DNA of 64,000 nt, taken from contig NZ_LZSY01000005.1 of the NCBI RefSeq assembly GCF_001665625.1, positions 23,624 to 87,623 on the forward strand. The letters run 5' to 3'. The notes under the pieces were generated by a model. The model saw nothing but the letters and a program-made list of their open reading frames with translations, was not told where the DNA came from and made no database searches. Within the stretch, counting starts at the first letter, position 1. Each line of letters begins with the position of its first letter. This DNA is from Mycolicibacterium peregrinum. Lineage in GTDB: Bacteria > Actinomycetota > Actinomycetes > Mycobacteriales > Mycobacteriaceae. The translations under genes were made by a program, and so were the position numbers. Of this stretch, positions 56,049 to 64,000 are shown piece by piece.

Positions 56049-57704
56049 AAGCTCCGCGAGCTCCTTCATATTCGCCAACCCCTGCTCCTGCGCCTCATCC
56101 AGGAAACTCGGCAAGGGGGCCCGCAGCTCGGGAAGCACCTGATGGTCGAGCAGGGCCTGCAGATCCGCCTGCTTCGGGCTGCGGCCCGCCTGATTGTCGA
56201 GCTCCTGCACCCCGGGATCGGTTGCGTAGTCGTACAGTTCGTGATGGATGGGCCGGGACGTGTCGATGTCCATGGTGCCGGGTTTCCAGTACGTGTACAT
56301 GCCGAGCTTGGCCTCGGGGGTACGGACGGCGACGATGTGGCCGGGCGCCGATGTCGGGATTTCCATCGGCGGGCCGGAGGCGCCGAAGAACTTCTTTGCC
56401 AGTGGCGATTCCATCAACGCCGCCATCTCCTCGACCGACATGTCGTCGGTGGCGTGTGCGATCCACGGCCGGCCCGGTGTGGCTGCATCGGCGGCCATCC
56501 CGGCGATGTCGGCACGCTCGGACAGGTAGGAGTAGCGGGAGTCGGAGCGCCAACCGGCGCCGCCGTGGGCGATGGTCATGAGCAACGCCGCCAGGTCGGC
56601 GCTGGAAGTCAACTGGGTACGGGTGTCGCCGGGTCCCGGTGTCAGACGACCGGACGGGTCACGGATGTAGAGCGGCACCCGGATGCTCTCCTCGTACACC
56701 GCGGCGCCCTTGCCGCGCAGGCCGTGCGACCCGGCGTACTCGCCGTGATCGGAGGTGAAGACCACGACGGTGTTGTTGTCGATGTCCGGCCTGGCGGCGA
56801 GAGTGTCGAGCACCCGGCCGATCTGGGTGTCCACCTGCTGATGCAGCCACAGGTACATGTCCAGGCACCTGGCCCACTGAGCGGCGGCGTCGGGTCCGGT
56901 GTAGTCCATCGCGCCGGTCATCAGCGGCGACATGAAGTTCATGTAGTCGATCTGCAACTGGGGCTTGCCCCTGCGGCGCAGATCGTCCGCGGTCTCGAAG
57001 TTCGCCGGCTTTGCGCTGAATACGTGCGGAACATTGTCGGGCAGCGGGTTTTTCGGCCACCAGCAGATGTCGTGCGGATTGACCAGCGACACCGTGGTGC
57101 ACCAGGGGCCCTCGGTCGCGTCGGCATCGAACCACCCGGTGAACTGATCGACGATCGAGGGATCCTGCTGCAGGCCCTGGTTCGGTGCGCCGTTGGGGGA
57201 CGGGTAGGTGCCACCGGAGAAGCCGTGGACGTCCAGGCCGTCGGGGGTGTTGTCGGCCGCACTGCCCAGGTGCCACTTGCCCCACCACCAGGTGCGGTAG
57301 CCGGCATCGCGCAGCATCGTGCCCCAGGTGGGGAAGCGGGCCGCCAATGTCGATTCGGTGGGGCCCTCGCCGGTATAGAGGCACCCGGTCTGGTGTGAGT
57401 ACAGCCCGGTGGTCAGTACCCCGCGCGACGGCGTGCACATGTTCGATGCGCTGTAGTGCGAACCGAACGAGGTGCTTCGCGTCCGCAACCGGTCGAGGTT
57501 GGGCAGCAGTGCGCCGAGTTGCTGGGTATCGGGGAACCACTGGGGTGCCCGCATCTGGTCGACGATCACGACGAGGATGTTGGGCTGACCGGCCGTATCC
57601 TGGGTCCGTCTGCTGAGTAGTTCATAGCCGCCGAATCCGACCGCAGCCGCGCCTGCCGCCACTGCCGCACCACCCAGAACCGTCCGCCTGCTGAGCTCCA
57701 CCAT
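56037..57704 (-). CDS. Tat-exported sulfatase
   Basis: 555 residues. Twin-arginine signal SRRTVLGG at 5-12, then alkaline-phosphatase-fold sulfatase: NILVVIVDQMRAP with metal Asp near 48, the formylglycine site CTPSRG near 88, GKWHLG near 142, and VVVFTSDHGEYAGSHG near 315-330 with metal Asp/His. It needs a formylglycine-generating enzyme, not seen in this window. Substrate unknown. Confidence 0.92.
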   Translation of the reverse strand: MVELSRRTVLGGAAVAAGAAAVGFGGYELLSRRTQDTAGQPNILVVIVDQMRAPQWFPDTQQLGALLPNLDRLRTRSTSFGSHYSASNMCTPSRGVLTTGLYSHQTGCLYTGEGPTESTLAARFPTWGTMLRDAGYRTWWWGKWHLGSAADNTPDGLDVHGFSGGTYPSPNGAPNQGLQQDPSIVDQFTGWFDADATEGPWCTTVSLVNPHDICWWPKNPLPDNVPHVFSAKPANFETADDLRRRGKPQLQIDYMNFMSPLMTGAMDYTGPDAAAQWARCLDMYLWLHQQVDTQIGRVLDTLAARPDIDNNTVVVFTSDHGEYAGSHGLRGKGAAVYEESIRVPLYIRDPSGRLTPGPGDTRTQLTSSADLAALLMTIAHGGAGWRSDSRYSYLSERADIAGMAADAATPGRPWIAHATDDMSVEEMAALMESPLAKKFFGASGPPMEIPTSAPGHIVAVRTPEAKLGMYTYWKPGTMDIDTSRPIHHELYDYATDPGVQELDNQAGRSPKQADLQALLDHQVLPELRAPLPSFLDEAQEQGLANMKELAELRGG

Positions 57705-57775
57705 TTAGTCAGGCTATGGGTTCTTGCTGTGCGCAGCATGAGTTTGGTGACAAGCACCCTTTAGTGTGGGGAATC

Positions 57776-59293
57776 ATGACCGCTCAACGACGTGTGGACG
57801 CCGATTTTCTGGAGCTGCCCCGGTCCGAGTTGGCTGATGCGGCACTGTCCGCGGCAGTCGCAGCCGGCGCCAGCTATGCCGATCTGCGGATTCACCGGAT
57901 CACCACCGAGATCATCCAGCTGCGCGACGGCGAGTTGGAAATGTCCGTGGTCAACCGTGAGGTGGGTCTGGCGGTCCGGGTGATCGTCGACGGCGCGTGG
58001 GGGTTTGCTTCCAACGCCGAGCTGGCACCGGAGGTGGCGGCCGAGACGGCTCGCCGCGCCGTGCAGGTGGCGAGGACACTGGGGCCGCTGAATGCCGAGC
58101 GCATCGAGTTGGCCGCCGAACCGGTGTACGCGGATGTGACCTGGGTGTCCGATTATGGCGTCGACCCGTTCGCCGTCCCCGCCTCCGACAAGATCGCGCT
58201 GCTGGGCGAGTACTCGGGCCGGTTGCTGGCCTCCGACGGTGTGGACCATGTGTCGGCCGGGGTGCATGCGGTCAAGGAACAGACCTTCTACGCCGACACC
58301 TTCGGATCGTCTCTCACCCAGCAGCGGGTGCGGGTGATGCCGACGATGGAGGCGGTGGCCGTCGACTCCGCTGCCGGGTCGTTCGAGACGATGCGCACGT
58401 TGGCGCCGCCGACCGCCCGGGGCTGGGAGGCGCTGGCCGGTGATGATGTGTGGGACTGGACCTCCGAGCTGGCGGAGCTGCCGACGCTCCTGGCGGAGAA
58501 GACCAAGGCTCCCTCGGTCGTCGCCGGCCCCACCGACCTGGTGATCGATCCGTCCAACCTGTGGCTCACCATCCACGAATCGATCGGGCATGCCACCGAA
58601 TACGACCGGGCCATCGGCTACGAGGCGGCCTATGCCGGCACGTCGTTCGCCACCCCGGACAAGCTCGGCACCATGCGGTACGGCTCGCCGGTGATGAACG
58701 TAACCGCCGACCGCACCGTCGAATTCGGTTTGGCCACCGTCGGTTTCGACGACGAGGGCGTGCGGGCCCAGAGCTGGGACCTGGTGCGTGACGGCGTCTT
58801 CGTCGGCTACCAGCTGGACCGGGTTTTCGCGCCGCGACTCGGGCAGGCTCGCTCCAACGGCTGCTCATACGCCGATTCGCCCCACCATGTGCCCATCCAG
58901 CGGATGGCGAATGTGTCGCTGCAGCCAGGTCCGGAGGATCTCAGCACGGACGACCTGATCTCGCGGGTGTCCGACGGCATCTACATCGTCGGCGACAAGT
59001 CCTGGTCGATCGACATGCAGCGGTACAACTTTCAATTCACCGGCCAACGTTTCTACCGGATCCGTGACGGGCGCCTCGACGGGCAGTTGCGCGACGTGGC
59101 GTACCAGGCCACCACGACCGATTTCTGGGGTGCGATGGAAGCGGTTGGCGGACCATCCACCTGGCGCCTCGGTGGGGCATTCAACTGTGGCAAGGCGCAA
59201 CCCGGGCAGGTGGCGCCGGTCAGCCACGGTTGCCCGAGCGCGCTGTTCCGCGGCATCAACGTACTGAACACCCGGACGGAGGGCGGCCGATGA
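57776..59293 (+). CDS. tldD: TldD metalloprotease
   Basis: 505 residues, zinc protease subunit that with TldE degrades or matures peptides. The zinc motif HESIGH is near 266-271. The ATG at 57776 was chosen over an upstream in-frame ATG for family length. Agrees with Rv2315c. ATGA overlap with tldE. Confidence 0.94.
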   Translation: MTAQRRVDADFLELPRSELADAALSAAVAAGASYADLRIHRITTEIIQLRDGELEMSVVNREVGLAVRVIVDGAWGFASNAELAPEVAAETARRAVQVARTLGPLNAERIELAAEPVYADVTWVSDYGVDPFAVPASDKIALLGEYSGRLLASDGVDHVSAGVHAVKEQTFYADTFGSSLTQQRVRVMPTMEAVAVDSAAGSFETMRTLAPPTARGWEALAGDDVWDWTSELAELPTLLAEKTKAPSVVAGPTDLVIDPSNLWLTIHESIGHATEYDRAIGYEAAYAGTSFATPDKLGTMRYGSPVMNVTADRTVEFGLATVGFDDEGVRAQSWDLVRDGVFVGYQLDRVFAPRLGQARSNGCSYADSPHHVPIQRMANVSLQPGPEDLSTDDLISRVSDGIYIVGDKSWSIDMQRYNFQFTGQRFYRIRDGRLDGQLRDVAYQATTTDFWGAMEAVGGPSTWRLGGAFNCGKAQPGQVAPVSHGCPSALFRGINVLNTRTEGGR

Positions 59294-60651
59294 TCGGCGC
59301 ACAGCAGGTCGTCGAGATCGCCTTGGGCGCCGCAGATCCCGGCACGGAAACCATGGTGTTGGTCACCGATCGGGCAGACGCCTCGCTGAGGTGGGCCGGC
59401 AACTCGATGACCACCAACGGCGAATCGGTCAGCCGCATCATCACGGTGATCTCGATCGTGCGCCGCGGGGGCAAAGCCCATGTCGGGTCGGTGCGCTCCA
59501 CCGAGGTGGACCCGGCGGTGATCCCGGAGTTGGTGGTCGCCGCGCAGCGGGCAGCGGTGTCCTCGCCCGAGGCACGGGACGCGGCACCGCCGCTGCCGGG
59601 CTCCGAGGTGCCGGTCGACTGGGATGCGCCGGTGGCGGGCACGGGGGCGCAGGTGTTCACCGGCATCGCCGATGACCTGGCCAAGGGTTTCGCCGGGTCC
59701 GACCAGCTCTACGGATACGCCCGCCACGTCTTGGAGACCACGTTCGTGGCCACCTCGACCGGTCTGCGTCGTCGTTACACCCAGCCGACGGGCTCGGTGG
59801 AGATCAATGCCAAACGCGACGGGGCGAGTGCCTGGGCCGGGGTGAGCACCGCGGATTTCGCTGACGTGCAGGTGGATTCGCTGCTCGACGAGTTGTCGCT
59901 GAAGTTGGGATGGGCGGAGCGGACCGTCGAACTCCCGGCCGGCCGGTACGAGACACTGATGCCACCGTCGACGGTGGCCGACATGATGATCTACCTGACC
60001 TGGACCATGGATGGCCGCGGGGCGCAGGAGGGGCGCACCGCACTGTCGGCGCCCAGGGGGACCCGGGTGGGGGAGAAGCTCACCGATCTGGGGCTGACGC
60101 TGTACTCCGATCCGCGCGCCGACGCGCTGGCCTGCCAGCCGTTCGTGGCGGTGCCGAGTTCCTCGGAGCGGGTGTCGATCTTCGACAACGGCATGGACAT
60201 CGGCCGGGTGGACTGGATCCGCGACGGTGTGGTCAATGCACTGGCCTATCCACGGGCGGTGGCCGCCGAATACGGCACACCCGTCGCGGTGCCCGCCGAC
60301 AACCTGCTGATGACCGGTGGCGCAAAGGATTTGGCGGACATGATCGCCGGTACCGAACGCGGTCTGCTGCTGACGACGCTGTGGTACATCCGCGAGGTGG
60401 ACCCGACCGTGCTGCTGTTGACCGGGCTGACCCGTGACGGCGTCTACCTGATCGAGGACGGCGAGGTGACGGGCGCGGTGAACAACTTCCGGTTCAACGA
60501 GAGCCCGCTGGACCTGCTGCGGCGCGCCACCGAGGCGGGCATCAGCGAGGTCACCCTCCCGCGCGAATGGGGTGACTGGGCGACGCGCGCGTCGATGCCG
60601 ACGCTCCGGATCCCGGATTTCCACATGTCCTCGGTGAGCCAAGCACAATGA
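59290..60651 (+). CDS. tldE: TldE/PmbA-family protein
   Basis: 453 residues, the metal-free partner of TldD; no HExxxH is present, as expected. Start at the ATGA overlap with tldD. Matches Rv2314c. Confidence 0.92.
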   Translation: MIGAQQVVEIALGAADPGTETMVLVTDRADASLRWAGNSMTTNGESVSRIITVISIVRRGGKAHVGSVRSTEVDPAVIPELVVAAQRAAVSSPEARDAAPPLPGSEVPVDWDAPVAGTGAQVFTGIADDLAKGFAGSDQLYGYARHVLETTFVATSTGLRRRYTQPTGSVEINAKRDGASAWAGVSTADFADVQVDSLLDELSLKLGWAERTVELPAGRYETLMPPSTVADMMIYLTWTMDGRGAQEGRTALSAPRGTRVGEKLTDLGLTLYSDPRADALACQPFVAVPSSSERVSIFDNGMDIGRVDWIRDGVVNALAYPRAVAAEYGTPVAVPADNLLMTGGAKDLADMIAGTERGLLLTTLWYIREVDPTVLLLTGLTRDGVYLIEDGEVTGAVNNFRFNESPLDLLRRATEAGISEVTLPREWGDWATRASMPTLRIPDFHMSSVSQAQ

Positions 60652-60658
60652 GTTAAGG

Positions 60659-61366
60659 GTGCTGTCCCAACGGCAATTCACGGCCTACGGCCCGTCGCAC
60701 TGGGCCGTGATCGCCGTGTTTGTCGTCGGGGCACTGCTGCTGGTTTGGCTCGGCCGTCGCCAGACCGAACGTCAATCCCGGCTTTGCGGCCGCATCCTCG
60801 GTGCATCGACGGCCGCGATCTATGCCGCGATCCTCGTCTACAACCTGATCCCACCGTCGATCGGACGGTCGGTGCCCCTGCAGCTGACCGACCTGGCGAC
60901 CGTCGCGGGTGCGTACGCGCTCTGGTCGCAGCGTCAGTGGGCCTTCGTACTGACCTACTACTGGGGTCTGGTGCTGAGCACGCAGGCACTGATCTCGCCG
61001 GTGCTGAAGAGCCCGGACTTCCCGCATTACGCCTTCCTGGCGTTCTGGGCGATTCACCTGCTCGTCGTGTGGGCCGCCATCTATCTGACCTGGGGCCGTG
61101 GGATGCGTCCGCAGTGGCGCGATTATCGGTTCGCGGTGGTGGTGACCGTGGTGTGGGCGGTGGGAACCATGGCGTTCAACGCCATGGCGGGTACCAACTA
61201 CGGCTTCCTCAATGCCAAACCCACCACCGCGTCGCTGCTCGACCTGATGGGGCCATGGCCGGTCTATGTGTTGGTGGCCAGTGCCTTGGTGGCGAGTGTG
61301 TGGGCGCTCATGACGTGGCCATGGGAACGTCGGGGTCGGAGTCGTCGACAGCTGGGTGCGTCTTGA
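60659..61366 (+). CDS. TIGR02206-type (YwaF-like) membrane protein
   Basis: 235 residues, about six membrane helices with LVYNLIPPSIGRSVPLQLTDLATV near 60-85 and a conserved GTNYGFLNAKP near 180. GTG start 7 bp after tldE; as in Rv2313c it belongs to the tldDE group. Function unknown. Confidence 0.82.
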   Translation: MLSQRQFTAYGPSHWAVIAVFVVGALLLVWLGRRQTERQSRLCGRILGASTAAIYAAILVYNLIPPSIGRSVPLQLTDLATVAGAYALWSQRQWAFVLTYYWGLVLSTQALISPVLKSPDFPHYAFLAFWAIHLLVVWAAIYLTWGRGMRPQWRDYRFAVVVTVVWAVGTMAFNAMAGTNYGFLNAKPTTASLLDLMGPWPVYVLVASALVASVWALMTWPWERRGRSRRQLGAS

Positions 61367-61401
61367 GGCGATATTGGATTCAGCTGCCGGGTAACGCCAC
61401 G

Positions 61402-62244
61402 ATGCGGGACGCGGTGGAGCATACTGCCGGTGTGTCTGCCGATCTGCTCAATGAGTTGACGCACCTGATCGCGTTGTCGCCACCAAAGTTGGCCGATATC
61501 AACGCCGATGTCCGTGAGGTGTGCGCGTCGACGCTGGGTTTGCCCCCCGTGCCCGCGGAGACCTGCGGCGGCGCGGTCGACCCCATGGTCACCGAGTTCG
61601 CCGAGCAGTTCAGCATCGACGTCACCGGTATCACCACCGCCCAGCGGGCGGCGTTCTCCGATCTGCTCGGGTCCGACGTGTTCACCGTGGCAACGTTGAT
61701 CTATGTGGCCGACTTCATGCCTCGGATGCGTGCCGGGCTGACTGCCCTGGGAGTGGACTGGCCGGAGGGTCCCGTCGTGTGGGACCACGAAACCAACCCC
61801 GCCGACTACGTGCTCGACACGTTCATCCCGGCCGTGGGGCGGATGCGCGCGCTGGACCCGGTGACCTCGGAGATCGTGCGGTTGCGTGGAGCCCGCCAGC
61901 ACAACTGCCGGCTGTGTAAGTCGCTGCGGGAGTCCGCGGCATTGGAGGCCGGCGCCACCGAGTCCGACTATGACGGCATCGACGACTTCGAGAACTCCGA
62001 GCTGTCCGATCGGCACAAGGCCGCGCTGCGCTACGTCGATGCGCTGATCTGGGCGCCTTCTCAGGTGTCGGGTGAGGAACTGCGCCAACATTTTTCGGAA
62101 GAAGAGGTCGTCGAGCTGACCCTCGATGTCATGCGCAATGCGTGCAACAAGGTGGCCGTAGCGTTGGGTGCCGACGCGGCGCGTGTCGACGAGGGCACCG
62201 AGGAGTACCGGCTCGGCGCTGACGGACAGCCGATCTACAGCTGA
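61402..62244 (+). CDS. AhpD-like / carboxymuconolactone decarboxylase family protein
   Basis: 280 residues. The start is uncertain: ATG at 61402 or a TTG at 61363 overlapping the previous stop. The C-terminal half has the CMD/AhpD motif ARQHNCRLCKSLRESAALEAG with a CxxC redox pair. Possibly a peroxide-defence or thiol-redox protein. Convergent with threonine aldolase. Confidence 0.8.
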   Translation: MRDAVEHTAGVSADLLNELTHLIALSPPKLADINADVREVCASTLGLPPVPAETCGGAVDPMVTEFAEQFSIDVTGITTAQRAAFSDLLGSDVFTVATLIYVADFMPRMRAGLTALGVDWPEGPVVWDHETNPADYVLDTFIPAVGRMRALDPVTSEIVRLRGARQHNCRLCKSLRESAALEAGATESDYDGIDDFENSELSDRHKAALRYVDALIWAPSQVSGEELRQHFSEEEVVELTLDVMRNACNKVAVALGADAARVDEGTEEYRLGADGQPIYS

Positions 62245-62274
62245 GTCTTGCAGGTCGCGCCTGGCCCGCGCCGT

Positions 62275-62325
62275 TTTCTACCCGGGGGTTGTGGCCCCGC
62301 CGGAACTACCGCCCTCAGGTAGAAA
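62275..62325. terminator. Convergent hairpin
   Basis: TTTCTACC (62275) pairs with GGTAGAAA (62318); inside, GGGG and CCCC can pair. Lies between the CMD gene and threonine aldolase and overlaps the latter's stop. Confidence 0.5.
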
Positions 62326-63346
62326 TCGACGACAACAACCGCAGAACATCGTCGACTTCGCTGTCGGTCGTCGCCCACGAGCAGACGAACCGCACCGTCG
62401 GCCGCAGTGGTTCGGGACGGTGCACGGCATAGCTCGCTGAGATGGCGGTGTAGGCCGCGGGTTCGAGGTCGACGAACACCTCGTTGGCCTCGGTGGGGGA
62501 GCCCAGCCTCAGACCGAGCGCTTGGAAGCCCGTGCTGAGCTGGGTGGCCATCCGGTTGGCGTGGGCCGCGGTCTGCAGCCACAGCCCGTCGTGCAGCATC
62601 GCCTCGAACTGGGCCGCGACGAACCGCTGCTTACTGGCCAGCTGGCCGATCTGCTTCTGCACGAACTGGATTCCGTCGAACAACTCGGGGCGGCGCGCCA
62701 GGATCGCGTCGCCCATCAGCATGCCGTTCTTGGTGCCGCCCACGGTGACGATGTCGGCATCGGCGATGGCCTCATGGGGAGAGATATCCAGGGCGGCAAT
62801 CGCATTGGCGATCCGCGAGCCGTCGATATGGACCAACAGGTCGAGATCGTGGGCGTGATCGATGAAGTCCTTGATGGCCTGCGGGGTCCAGAGGCGGCCG
62901 TTCTCGGTGGACTGGGTGATGCTGACGATGCGTGGCTGTGAGTGGTGCACCGGCCCGCGGCGGGCCACCGCGGTGTCGAGCGCGGCCGGATCGATCAGGC
63001 CGTCATCGCTGATGAGTTTCGTCAGCGGGGCGCCCGAGAGCCGGACCGGTCCGCCGGCCTCGTCGACCAGTGAGTGCGCGATGTCGCTGCACAGGATCTC
63101 CTGCCACGGCCGCACCGCCGAGGCCAGCGCGATGATGTTGGCGGCGGTACCGGTGAGCGCGAACAGCACCTCGGCGTCCGGGGAGTCGAACACGGCCTTG
63201 ATCGCGTCGGCGGCGCGCGGCGTGGCGGAGTCGTTCCCGTAGGAAGCGACGGCCTCGTTGTTGGCCGCGACGATCGCGTCCATGACTTTCGGGTGAGCGG
63301 GCGCGGCGTTGTCGGAGGCGAACGCGTGAGAAGGCACCTTCGCCAT
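62315..63346 (-). CDS. Low-specificity threonine aldolase family PLP enzyme
   Basis: 343 residues, PLP fold type I. Opening FASDNAAPAHPKVMDAI, ESYGND-like ASYGNDSATPRA, Asp in HIDGSRIANA near 175, PLP Lys in TVGGTKNGML near 205. Cleaves beta-hydroxy amino acids to glycine and an aldehyde. Probably co-transcribed with the upstream holin-like gene, 18 bp apart. Confidence 0.9.
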   Translation of the reverse strand: MAKVPSHAFASDNAAPAHPKVMDAIVAANNEAVASYGNDSATPRAADAIKAVFDSPDAEVLFALTGTAANIIALASAVRPWQEILCSDIAHSLVDEAGGPVRLSGAPLTKLISDDGLIDPAALDTAVARRGPVHHSQPRIVSITQSTENGRLWTPQAIKDFIDHAHDLDLLVHIDGSRIANAIAALDISPHEAIADADIVTVGGTKNGMLMGDAILARRPELFDGIQFVQKQIGQLASKQRFVAAQFEAMLHDGLWLQTAAHANRMATQLSTGFQALGLRLGSPTEANEVFVDLEPAAYTAISASYAVHRPEPLRPTVRFVCSWATTDSEVDDVLRLLSSIST

Positions 63347-63364
63347 GATCCCTACCGGCGACGG

Positions 63365-63745
63365 CTACGTCGAGGCGTCCTTCTTCTTGAGGAACAGGGC
63401 CGGCAGCACCACCGTGGCCACCGCCGTGACCAGCCAGACCACCACGGTGGCCGCGATCCAGGAGCCGATTCCGCTGATGCTGAGCCCGTGGGTGAACACC
63501 GACGCCAGGACCAGCGCAACCAGGGTGGAGACCAGTCCGATGCCACCCAGGAACGCCGACGCGTAGCGGTTTGCCATCTTGAGGAAGAACGGCGACAGGA
63601 CGCCCTGCGCGACGGCGAAGATCACCACCGCGGCGACGAAGCCCCATGCCGACACCGAGACGCCGGGTATCAGCCACGCGGCGACCAACAAGCCGAGGGC
63701 CGACGAGCCCAGAAAGATCGCGATACGCAGCAGAAAGCGGACCAT
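63365..63745 (-). CDS. Holin-superfamily-IV-like small membrane protein
   Basis: 126 residues from the ATG at 63745; four membrane helices ending in a Lys-rich FLKKKDAST tail. Resembles the mycobacterial four-TM phage-holin-like family; no lysis role is implied by the context. Confidence 0.78.
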   Translation of the reverse strand: MVRFLLRIAIFLGSSALGLLVAAWLIPGVSVSAWGFVAAVVIFAVAQGVLSPFFLKMANRYASAFLGGIGLVSTLVALVLASVFTHGLSISGIGSWIAATVVVWLVTAVATVVLPALFLKKKDAST

Positions 63746-63839
63746 GGGGTGAGCGTATCCGCGACGGGCGTGCCTGCGGCCCCTCATTGGCGTCTGTGTC
63801 TGCGCTGTGTGCGACCATATTGCGGCGCAGATGCGCCCG

Positions 63840-63913
63840 GGGGCGGTAGCTCAGTTGGTCAGAGCTGGGGACTCATAATCCCTAGGTCGCGGGTTCGAGC
63901 CCCGCCCGCCCCA
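63840..63913 (+). tRNA. tRNA with CAT anticodon (probably elongator Met)
   Basis: 74 nt: acceptor GGGGCGG/CCGCCCC, D arm GCTC/GAGC, anticodon stem GGGGA/TCCCT with loop CTCATAA, T arm GCGGG/CCCGC with TTCGAGC, discriminator A. The full acceptor pairing excludes initiator tRNA. tRNA-Ile2, in which the C is modified, also has CAT and cannot be ruled out. Confidence 0.93.
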
Positions 63914-63923
63914 CTTCAGACAG

Positions 63924-64000
63924 TGTATGACGTCGGGTGATGCTTGACGTTTTGTCTCCGGTTGATGGCTGACAGTGTTTCGGCTGATGCTTTACACCTA
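63924..64000. mobile_element. Probable insertion-sequence end (cut by window edge)
   Basis: Starts TGTATGACGTC 10 bp after the tRNA. Three imperfect direct repeats TGATG(C/G)(T/C)T(G/T)AC begin at 63938, 63963 and 63985, like sub-terminal transposase binding sites of IS481-type elements. No transposase is visible in the remaining bases. Confidence 0.4.

Noticed and set aside
55968..57398. 476-codon plus-strand frame opposite the sulfatase
   Set aside because: No domain; the opposite strand holds the CTPSRG sulfatase signature.
59053..60681. 542-codon minus-strand frame opposite tldE
   Set aside because: Antisense shadow; tldE is supported by the ATGA overlap with tldD and by synteny.
63840..63913. 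Initiator tRNA-fMet
   Set aside because: The first acceptor pair is a normal G-C pair, unlike bacterial initiators.

Overview
This window is a high-GC (about two-thirds G+C) actinobacterial chromosome segment. Gene content and order point to a Mycobacterium of the fast-growing Mycolicibacterium type. The order mbtD-E-F-G-H, hrcA-dnaJ2-rsmE, phoH-ybeY-CBS protein-era, amiA2/recO-uppS, zur-smtB/glyS, TPM protein/dgt-dnaG, tRNA-Asn, fused ECF transporter, uspABC, tldD-tldE follows, with gaps, the M. tuberculosis Rv2381c-Rv2313c region as I remember it. No database comparison was possible here.

Layout. 1-14.4 kb: the 3' part of the mycobactin siderophore cluster, namely partial mbtD (AT-KR-ACP), two NRPS genes mbtE and mbtF, the lysine N-hydroxylase mbtG and mbtH, read as one overlapping operon. 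14.4-23 kb: housekeeping genes, with heat-shock repressor hrcA, dnaJ2, rsmE, a secreted Pro-rich protein, then the tightly overlapping phoH-ybeY-CBS-(cytidine-deaminase-like)-era operon. 23-30 kb: Pro-rich membrane protein and amidase on the minus strand; recO-uppS-hypothetical-Nudix on the plus strand; zinc regulators zur and smtB divergent from glyS, with two palindromes between them. 30-36 kb: DUF302-like gene preceded by a 24-codon alcohol-dehydrogenase remnant, an SDR gene divergent from an HxlR regulator around a long palindrome, a TPM-domain membrane protein, dgt, and a PknH-type sensor protein. 36-39.5 kb: dnaG, small secreted and membrane proteins, tRNA-Asn(GTT). 39.5-46.9 kb: lipoprotein, acyl-CoA oxidase-like gene, VIT1/CCC1 transporter coupled to a phytase-like lipoprotein, a zinc-ribbon orphan, a DUF1275 protein, and an MFS pump with its MarR regulator. 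47-54 kb: fused S-A-A ECF transporter with its T protein, a DUF4349 protein, and the uspABC sugar importer. 54-64 kb: cutinase, extended SDR, a 26-bp phased repeat, sulfatase, tldD-tldE, a membrane protein, a CMD/AhpD-like protein, threonine aldolase with a holin-like protein, a CAT tRNA, and at the very end what looks like the terminus of an insertion element.

Most of the window is core mycobacterial chromosome. The less ordinary signals are in short DNA: exact palindromes next to regulator genes (SmtB, Zur-like, HxlR, MarR, IdeR-like), convergent stop codons embedded in palindromes, the 26-bp phased repeat, the gene remnant at 30.5 kb, and eroded domains inside MbtE and MbtF. I found no CRISPR array, prophage, toxin-antitoxin pair or defence island, and no gap longer than 300 bases without a gene.
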